In this document: piece after piece, positions 1 through 5,900 of the stretch
Layout of the letters: each line of letters begins with the position of its first letter
Position numbering within the stretch: the stretch's first letter is position 1
Origin: Verrucomicrobiales bacterium
Lineage (GTDB): Bacteria; Verrucomicrobiota; Verrucomicrobiia; Limisphaerales; UBA1096
DNA: 7,217 nucleotides
Direction: 5' to 3'
Assembly (NCBI GenBank): GCA_011523195.1
Contig: WTHH01000009.1
Coordinates: 1 to 7,217, forward strand
Notes under the pieces: generated by a model
Told to the model about the DNA's origin: nothing
Seen by the model: only the letters and a program-made list of their open reading frames with translations
The model's database searches: none
Translations under genes and position numbers: made by a program

Positions 1-368
1 CGTTGCAGGCGCCTGAAGTCGTCCACTGTGCCGAGACCGTTTGGTGCCTCGAACGGCCATGAGATTTTATGTTTGCCGCGTTGATCGTGGGCGGGTGGCC
101 CGAAGCGGCGTGGCGGTGCGGATTCAAGGTCGATGCCCTCGAGGTAGCCGTAAAACGAGAGGTTGAAATCGAGGCGGGTCTGTTCACCGTCGGTGATGAC
201 ATCCAGTCCTGCGCTTGATTGGTCGTGCACCGCAGCGACGACGGCGTCGTCGATCATCTCCTCGCGGTCGGCCTCACCAAACTCCTCAAGATTTTGGCAG
301 GCGAACTCAAGCCAGCCGGGGAAGGGGTAGCTGCCGATCACCGTTGTGCGCAGTGGTTGCTCTTTCAT
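1..368 (-). CDS. MetE-like cobalamin-independent methionine synthase, N-terminal part (runs off window)
   Basis: This is the first 122 codons of a protein of the MetE/COG0620 family, whose members transfer a methyl group from a folate (or other donor) to homocysteine in the cytoplasm to make methionine. Visible signatures are TTVIGSYPFPGWL (residues 8-20), matching the family's TTTIGSFPQT-type homocysteine-site strand, and AGLDVITDGEQTRLDF (53-68), matching the family's GLDV..HGE/DGEQ motif. There is no long N-terminal extension before the TTVIGSYP motif. That suggests the short single-domain form rather than the two-domain E. coli MetE, so the methyl donor is uncertain. The zinc ligands lie in the C-terminal half, outside the window. 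The start at 366-368 is the only plausible one: an in-frame stop lies upstream at 402-404 with no ATG, GTG or TTG between. No Shine-Dalgarno site is visible. It follows the SIS gene by 57 bp and is probably its operon partner. Confidence 0.85.
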   Translation of the reverse strand, partial: MKEQPLRTTVIGSYPFPGWLEFACQNLEEFGEADREEMIDDAVVAAVHDQSSAGLDVITDGEQTRLDFNLSFYGYLEGIDLESAPPRRFGPPAHDQRGKHKISWPFEAPNGLGTVDDFRRLQ

Positions 369-385
369 GTCACGCGATTGAACCA

Positions 386-409
386 GCGCTTGGCCGGTAC
401 TTCAAGCGC
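386..409. repeat. Palindrome copy split by 8 bp
   Basis: GCGCTTGGCC (386-395) and AAGCGC (404-409) together make the full 16-bp palindrome GCGCTTGGCCAAGCGC seen intact at 3042-3057, interrupted by GGTACTTC (396-403). Confidence 0.6.
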
Positions 410-411
410 AG

Positions 412-425
412 CGCTTGGCCAAGCG
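412..425. repeat. 14-bp iterated palindrome CGCTTGGCCAAGCG, copy 1
   Basis: Perfect copy, intergenic, abutting the SIS gene stop codon. Confidence 0.9.
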
Positions 426-1208
426 TCAGTCTGCGCCAAGATTTTCGTAGAGCTTGGCTAAGCGGCGTGCGTGCTCATCGTAGGCGGCCTCGAATAATTC
501 CGTGGCCCGTTCGTTGCCAACGATGGCACCGGCGGTGAGTACCTTGGGCGGATGCTCGGCCTTGGCCAGGCGATCGGCCACCTCGGCCTTGATGGCATTG
601 ACAAGCATGCAGCCGCCGACGGTGGAGCCGGGGGCGACAGGCGTGTCCATGCCGTTGATGGGAGTCATCGCATCGCCAACCGGGGCGCCGGTGTCGAGCA
701 CGAGATCGGCGAATTCTTGGAGTTTTTTGCCGGACTCATGCCGGCTGCCGCTGGCCTCGGAGTGCTCGCGGCTGATGATGGCGACAACGCGAATGCTGCG
801 TTGCTGAAACGCCTGTGCGACTTCGATGGGGACGACGTTGCAGCCGCTTGAAGAGATGACGAGGGCGGAGTCGGTCTCGGAGAGGTCGTAGTTGCGCAGG
901 ATGCGCTTGGCCAAGCCGTGGGTGTTCTCGAGAAACATTGCCTGCCGTTGGCCATTGGCACCAACGACTTGGTTGTGAAACGTCAACGACAACTCAACGA
1001 TCGGGTTGAAGCCGGCGAATGACCCGTATCGTGGCCACATTTCCTCCACCATGATCCTGCTGTGCCCAGAGCCAAACAGGTGAACCATCCGTCCGGCGAG
1101 GATGCTCCCAGCAAACCACTCGGCGGCCTGTTGAATGGCATCGATCTGGGCATCGACCGTGTCGGCCAGCCCCCGGCATTTTGCGATGTAATCCTGACTG
1201 GGTGACAT
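426..1208 (-). CDS. SIS-domain phosphosugar-binding protein (UPF0309-like)
   Basis: A 260-aa cytoplasmic protein made almost entirely of one SIS (sugar isomerase) domain, the fold that binds phosphosugars in isomerases, MurNAc-6-P etherases and regulators. The first SIS motif is HLFGSGHS (residues 43-50), giving the GxGxS phosphate-binding loop. The second is VISSSGCNVVPIE (117-129), the usual S-S-G-x-N turn. An unusually conserved-looking stretch, EEMWPRYGSFAGFNPI (55-70), resembles the UPF0309 group of SIS proteins; the substrate of that group is not established to my knowledge. I chose the internal ATG at 1206-1208, not the in-frame ATG at 1254-1256, because the longer form would overlap galE and add residues unlike the family. 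The gene begins 5 bp after the galE stop, so the two are almost certainly co-transcribed. The frame contains a near-perfect palindrome copy at 904-917. Confidence 0.85.
   Translation of the reverse strand: MSPSQDYIAKCRGLADTVDAQIDAIQQAAEWFAGSILAGRMVHLFGSGHSRIMVEEMWPRYGSFAGFNPIVELSLTFHNQVVGANGQRQAMFLENTHGLAKRILRNYDLSETDSALVISSSGCNVVPIEVAQAFQQRSIRVVAIISREHSEASGSRHESGKKLQEFADLVLDTGAPVGDAMTPINGMDTPVAPGSTVGGCMLVNAIKAEVADRLAKAEHPPKVLTAGAIVGNERATELFEAAYDEHARRLAKLYENLGAD
904..917. repeat. Iterated palindrome, copy 2 (13/14)
   Basis: CGCTTGGCCAAGC followed by C instead of G; the inner 12-bp palindrome (905-916) is perfect. It lies inside the SIS gene and encodes part of GLAKR. Confidence 0.75.
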
Positions 1209-1213
1209 AGGTA

Positions 1214-2185
1214 TCAATCCGGGTAGCCGTTCGGGTTGGCTTGATGCCAGCGCCAAGCCGACTCGACGATCTGGTCAAGCGAAGCAAACTGCGGTTTCCA
1301 GCCCAGTTCATCGATGGCCTTTTGTGCGCCGGCGACCAGTCGTGGGGGATCGCCCGGACGGCGCGGTTCCTCGATGGCGGGAATCGGCTTGCCGCTGACG
1401 CGTTCGCAGGTCTCGATAACCTGCCGCACGGAGTAGCCTTCGCCGTTACCGAGATTATAGTAACCGTTTTTACCCGGCTCCATTGCGAGCATATGCGCCT
1501 GCGCGAGGTCGATGATGTGTATGTAGTCTCGAACGCAGGTGCCATCCGGGGTGGGGTAGTCGGTACCGAAGATTTTGCATTCCTTCGTCTGCCCCTGCGC
1601 GACCTTGAGCACGTTTGGAATCAGGTGTGTCTCAATGCGGTGATGTTCGCCGAATTTTTCGCTGGCCCCGGCTGCATTGAAATAGCGCAGTGCGACAAAT
1701 TCCAATCCGTGCAATTCTTGATACCAACGCAGCAGTTTTTCGAAAATGAGCTTACTCTCCCCGTACGGGTTGATCGGGTTTTGCGGCAACGCCTCGGTCA
1801 TGGGCATCGTCTCTGGCACGCCGAAGGTGGCGCAGGTGGAGCTGAACACGAACTTCCGCACGCCTCCCTCGACGGCGGCCTCGAGGAGGTTTATGCCATT
1901 GGCCACGTTGTTGCGGAAATACTTGGAGGGATTCGTCATCGACTCGCCGACGAGTGCGTTGGCAGCGAAGTGCATGATGGCCTCCGGTTGGTTTGAGCCT
2001 ACGGCGTTCAGGATGGTCTCGCGGTCGCTGAGGCAGCCCTCGATGAACATTGCGCGCTCGTCCACCGCAGACTGATGCCCCTCGCTGAGGTTATCGAACA
2101 CCACGACATCGTGCCCGGCTTCGAGCATTTGTTCCACGCAGACCGAGCCGATGTAGCCGGCACCTCCGGTGACGAAAACCTTCAT
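1214..2185 (-). CDS. galE: UDP-glucose 4-epimerase
   Basis: A 323-aa short-chain dehydrogenase-type epimerase that interconverts UDP-glucose and UDP-galactose (possibly also the N-acetyl forms) with tightly bound NAD in the cytoplasm, for the Leloir pathway and for supplying UDP-sugars to envelope polysaccharides. Visible features are the NAD-binding GGAGYIG (residues 7-13), the acidic strand end VVVFDNLSEGH (27-37), FSST (114-117) carrying the catalytic Thr, YGESK (141-145) as the catalytic YxxxK pair, RYFNAAG (168-174) and the substrate loop GTDYPTPDGTCVRDYIHI (207-224). The length matches the family. The start is set at 2183-2185 because MKVFVTGGAGYIG is the canonical N-terminus; an ATG 26 codons upstream would add an unrelated leader. 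No Shine-Dalgarno is seen. It is the first gene of the leftward operon and is divergent from the SGNH hydrolase gene. Confidence 0.95.
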   Translation of the reverse strand: MKVFVTGGAGYIGSVCVEQMLEAGHDVVVFDNLSEGHQSAVDERAMFIEGCLSDRETILNAVGSNQPEAIMHFAANALVGESMTNPSKYFRNNVANGINLLEAAVEGGVRKFVFSSTCATFGVPETMPMTEALPQNPINPYGESKLIFEKLLRWYQELHGLEFVALRYFNAAGASEKFGEHHRIETHLIPNVLKVAQGQTKECKIFGTDYPTPDGTCVRDYIHIIDLAQAHMLAMEPGKNGYYNLGNGEGYSVRQVIETCERVSGKPIPAIEEPRRPGDPPRLVAGAQKAIDELGWKPQFASLDQIVESAWRWHQANPNGYPD

Positions 2186-2276
2186 CGCGCGACACGCTAA
2201 CGGCCAATCGCCTTCGGCCCAAGCAAAACCCAGCTTGCCACTGGGCGGCAGATTGCGTTTCATCGGGCAGTTTCAA
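2186..2276. promoter_or_regulatory. Divergent intergenic region (probable promoters in both directions)
   Basis: The 91 bp between the galE start and the SGNH hydrolase start must carry promoters for both operons if these are the first genes. I see no convincing sigma-70 pair on either strand. The best forward candidate is TTGCCA (2235-2240) with TTTCAT 17 bp on (2258-2263), a poor match. A small inverted repeat, CCCAG (2229-2233) and CTGGG (2241-2245) with a 7-nt loop, could be an operator half-site pair or nothing. The role is inferred from gene layout only. Confidence 0.4.
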
Positions 2277-2972
2277 ATGAAGAAGCGTCATTTTCTCAAT
2301 ACTGTTGTCGTGTCTTTGGCTGCGGCTGGGGCCGGATGCATTACTGTTGGATCCAAGTCCCCGCACAAGCTGGATCCCGCGGATTACGACGAAACCATCC
2401 GCGTGGCCTGCGTAGGGGATAGCATCACGTTCGGGGCCGGGATCAAGGATCGTAAAAATCACAACTACCCGCTCGTGATGGGCAAGTCGCTGGGCGACAG
2501 GTTCGATGTCCGAAACTTCGGGGTCAGCGGGGCGACGATGCTGAAGAAGGGCGATTACAGCTACTGGGAACGACCCGAATTCAAGCAGGCGACGGAGTTC
2601 AACCCGCACGCGGTGATTATCAAGTTGGGCACCAATGACACCAAACCGCAAAACTGGAAGCACAGCGCGGAGTACGCCGCCGATTACGAGGCGATGATTG
2701 ACCACTTCGCAGCACTTCCGACCAAGCCCAAGATTTGGTTGTGTTCACCGGCGCCGGTGTACCAGACGCGCTGGGGGATTAGTGAAAAAGGGGTAGTCGA
2801 GGGCATCATCCCGCAGGTGCAAGCACTGGCCAAGCGCAAGGAATTGCCAATCATCGACCTGTACGCTGCGCTGAGCGGCAAGCCGGAGATGTTCCCGGAC
2901 AAGATTCATCCCAACGCCGCCGGAGCCAAAGTGATGGCGGAGACCATCGAGGCGGCCATTATTTCCAAGTAA
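2277..2972 (+). CDS. Exported SGNH/GDSL-family hydrolase (esterase), predicted lipoprotein
   Basis: A 231-aa SGNH hydrolase with every catalytic block present: GDSITFG (residues 47-53, nucleophile Ser49), VSGAT (83-87, oxyanion Gly85), LGTND (117-121, Asn120) and PDKIHPN (207-213, Asp208 and His211). The family cleaves ester bonds, often O-acetyl groups on sugars or lipids; substrate cannot be told from sequence. The N-terminus MKKRHFLNTVVVSLAAAGAGC has a basic region, a hydrophobic core and Cys21 after GAG, like a lipobox. The KRHFLNT segment also resembles a Tat signal with one Arg replaced by Lys. Both point to export, probably anchored to an envelope membrane. The start at 2277 is chosen because the leader begins there; an in-frame ATG at 2169 would overlap galE. 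The next gene starts 15 bp downstream, so the two are probably one operon. Confidence 0.88.
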   Translation: MKKRHFLNTVVVSLAAAGAGCITVGSKSPHKLDPADYDETIRVACVGDSITFGAGIKDRKNHNYPLVMGKSLGDRFDVRNFGVSGATMLKKGDYSYWERPEFKQATEFNPHAVIIKLGTNDTKPQNWKHSAEYAADYEAMIDHFAALPTKPKIWLCSPAPVYQTRWGISEKGVVEGIIPQVQALAKRKELPIIDLYAALSGKPEMFPDKIHPNAAGAKVMAETIEAAIISK

Positions 2973-2987
2973 CAAAAGATGCTGACA

Positions 2988-5900
2988 ATGAAACCGATCC
3001 GATTTTTATATTTTGCAGTAGCAATCTCGATTGCGGGTCAAGCGCTTGGCCAAGCGCCCAAGCCGCCGGTTCCCAAGGAACTGCCGCAGCCCAAGCAGCA
3101 GGCCGTCTCCAAGCCGGTGCCGCTAAACGTTGCCCCGAAGCCCACACCGCCGAAAGCCAAGCCCCCCGCCTCGAAGCCGGTTCCGCTTGGCCAAGCGACC
3201 AAGCCCAAGACTAAGCCGTCCCGCAAACCGGCCACGTCTCTCAAACCTAGGCGCACGCTAAAGTCATTTCCGCGCAAGCAAAAGAAGCTCAACTTGATTG
3301 GCGGAGACCAGATCATGCTCGTCGGGGACGGCCTGATTGAGCAGATGCAAAAGTACGGTTACCTTGAGTACCGGCTCACGGTGCAAAATCAGGGCAAGTC
3401 GCTCCACTTTCGTAACATTGGCTGGACCGGCGACACTCCGGCCGGCATCGCACGCGATGGCCTCGGGACCCGTCAGGCCGGACACGAACCCGCGAACGAA
3501 GGGTGGCTGCAACTTCAAAAACAGATCGCGGAGATCAAGCCGTCGGTGGCGATCATCGGCTACGGCATGGCCAGCTCGCTCGACGGCAGTTCGCTTGAGA
3601 AGTTCAAGGCCGACTATCAGGCGCTCATCGCCCATATCAAGTCCAACGCGCAGAAGAAAAACCCGCTGCGCCTGGTTTTCCTGGCCCCCATCTCGCACGA
3701 AGATTTAGGAGGCAAGCTGCCAGATGGCGAGGAACACAACATCGCACTGGAAAAGTACCGTGAGGTCATCGGCGATCTGGCCGCGGAGCACGACGCCTGG
3801 TTTGTCGATTTGTACCGGTTTCTAAAACGCCGTCCGGGTTCATCCGTGCCGCAGTTGACGCGCGACGGAATTCATCTGAACGAATACGGCTACTGGACGA
3901 TGGCAGCGGCGACGGAGTTTTCCGTCGGGTACCTGTCGTCGACGTTCCGGTTTGGCGTCCTCGAGGACGGCAAGGAGCGGGATGGCGGCTATGGGATTAA
4001 GCTGTCGAATATTTCACGCTCCGGGGATCGCTTCACCCTTACCGGCCAAATGGATGCGTTGCCTCCGCTTTTTGATGGGGAAAAGAGGACGGATGCCGTG
4101 CTCGATCGGACATCCATCGGCCGGATTCAGGTCCAGGGGCTTTCGGAAGACCGCTTCACGCTCGTGGCTGATGGAAAGGAAGTTCTCACCGCGCCATCCA
4201 CTGAGTGGGGCAACGGCGCTTTCATCGACGCGGGGCCGGACATAGAGATTGGGAAAAAGATTCGCAAGCTGATCGTTGACAAAAACGAGCTGTATTTCCA
4301 CCGGTCGCGCCCACAAAATCAGGCTTACCTCTGGGGTTTTCGAAAGCATGAACAGGGGAACAATTTTAAGGAAATCCCAATGTTCGATCCGTTGATCAAG
4401 GAAAAAGAACAGGAAATCAACGGGCTGAATAAAACCCGGTCGCGAAAGTATGAGTTCATGAAGACGTCAAAGTGGGAGGAGATCAAACCTGCCGATGAAC
4501 ATGAGCCGACCAAAGAGGTTGCCATTGAGCAAAAGTCATTTAAGCCGCAGCCGCTGCCCAAGTTTAACCTCGGAGACGGGCTGGAGATCCAGCTCTTCGC
4601 GCAGAACCCGCACCTGGCCAAGCCGATCCAGATGAACTTTGATGCCAGGGGCCGGTTGTGGGTGGCCAGTTCTGAGGTGTACCCACAGATTCTTCCCGGC
4701 CAGATGGCTACCGATAAGGTGATCATTTTGGAGGACACCAACAACGACGGCCAGGCGGACAAGTCGACTGTGTTCGCGGACAACCTGTTGATCCCGACCG
4801 GCATTGAGCCGGGAGACGGCGGCGTGTACGTGGGTCAGAGCACGGAACTGTTGCATCTCAAGGACACCGACGGCGACGGCAAGGCGGACGAAAGCAAGGT
4901 GATCGCAGCCGGGTTTGGCACCGAGGACACGCATCACATCCTGCACACGTTGCGCTGGGGATTCGACGGGCGGCTGTATTTTAATCAGTCGATTTACATT
5001 CGCACCCACATGGAAACGCCGCACGAGGTGTTGCGGTTGGAAAGCGGCGGTGTCTGGCGGATGCGCCCTGAGACGCTGAAGAGTGAAATTTTCCTGCGCG
5101 GTTTCTGCAATCCGTGGGGTCACCACTACGACACGTTTGGCCAGTCGTTCGTGACCGATGGCGCGGGCGGGCAGGGTCTGAGCTACGCCGTGCCGGGCGC
5201 GATGTACTTCACCTACGCCCGAGCGCCCAAGCTGCTGGAAAGCATCAGCCCGGGGCGTTACCCGAAATTCTGTGGCCTGGAACTGGTTCGCAGTGAGCAC
5301 TTCCCCGATGACTGGCAGGGCGATGCGATCACCTGCGACTTCCGGGCGCACCGCATCGTTCGTTTTGACATCAGCGAAAAGGGCTCGACCTACGTTACGC
5401 AGGAGATGCCGGATGTGCTGCGTTCGCCGAGCGTCACTTTTCGCCCGATCGACGTGAAGATGGGACCGGACGGCGCGCTTTATATAGCCGACTGGTCGAA
5501 TCCGATCATTCAGCACGGCGAAGTCGATTTCCGCGACGAACGCCGTGACCACGTGCATGGCCGCATCTGGCGCGTTTCGTACAAGGGACGTCCGGTCGTT
5601 AAGAAAACCGATCTGACAAAATTGGGCACTGAGGCGCTGTTGGCTAAGCTGACCTCGGTGAACGGCTTCGAGCGGGAAAAATCCCGTCGCGTTCTCAAGG
5701 AGCGCGGCGAAGAGAAGGTTCTGCCGGCGCTCGAAAAATGGGTGGCCGGACAAACCGCCGAGCAGGCGCTGCTCGAGGGGTTGTGGATTTATCAGGGGCT
5801 GGACGTCGTTAACAAGCCGCTTCTCGACAAGTTGCTCGAGGCCGAGGACGGCCGAGTCCGCACGGCGGCGGTTCAGGTGTTAAACGAGTGGCAGTCGAAG

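Larger units (their letters stand above)
369..425 (-). repeat. Intergenic palindrome cluster between SIS gene and metE-like gene
   Basis: This 57-bp spacer is largely made of palindromic sequence. Bases 412-425 are a perfect CGCTTGGCCAAGCG directly after the SIS stop codon (426-428). Bases 386-409 read as the same palindrome (GCGCTTGGCC ... AAGCGC) split by the 8-bp insert GGTACTTC. The split copy can fold as a hairpin, with a 7-bp stem 386-392/403-409 and a 10-nt loop. In addition, GCGCAG (406-411) and CTGCGC (431-436) flank the perfect copy as outer arms. No T-run follows on the transcribed strand, so I do not call an intrinsic terminator. A role in mRNA processing or protection between the two genes is possible but is inference. 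Confidence 0.75.

Noticed and set aside
412..425. Palindrome as an intrinsic terminator
   Set aside because: There is no loop in the perfect palindrome and no T-run downstream on the transcribed strand; identical copies lie inside reading frames, where termination would be harmful.
219..461. Short plus-strand frames at the left end
   Set aside because: They are opposite the MetE-like and SIS reading frames, which have recognisable motifs.
1241..1996. A 251-codon plus-strand open frame
   Set aside because: It is antisense to galE, which carries every expected catalytic motif. The frame is a by-product of GC-rich codon use.
2169..2276. Longer start for the SGNH hydrolase (ATG at 2169)
   Set aside because: It would overlap the galE start and put 36 non-signal residues ahead of an obvious export signal beginning at 2277.
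5110..5140. FCNPWGHHY as a possible CxxCH haem site
   Set aside because: It has one Cys and does not fit CxxCH; no other CxxCH occurs in the long frame.
4536..5753. A 405-codon minus-strand open frame
   Set aside because: It is antisense to the beta-propeller region, whose plus-strand translation shows clear family motifs. Its own translation is rich in Arg, Val and His with no recognisable domain.
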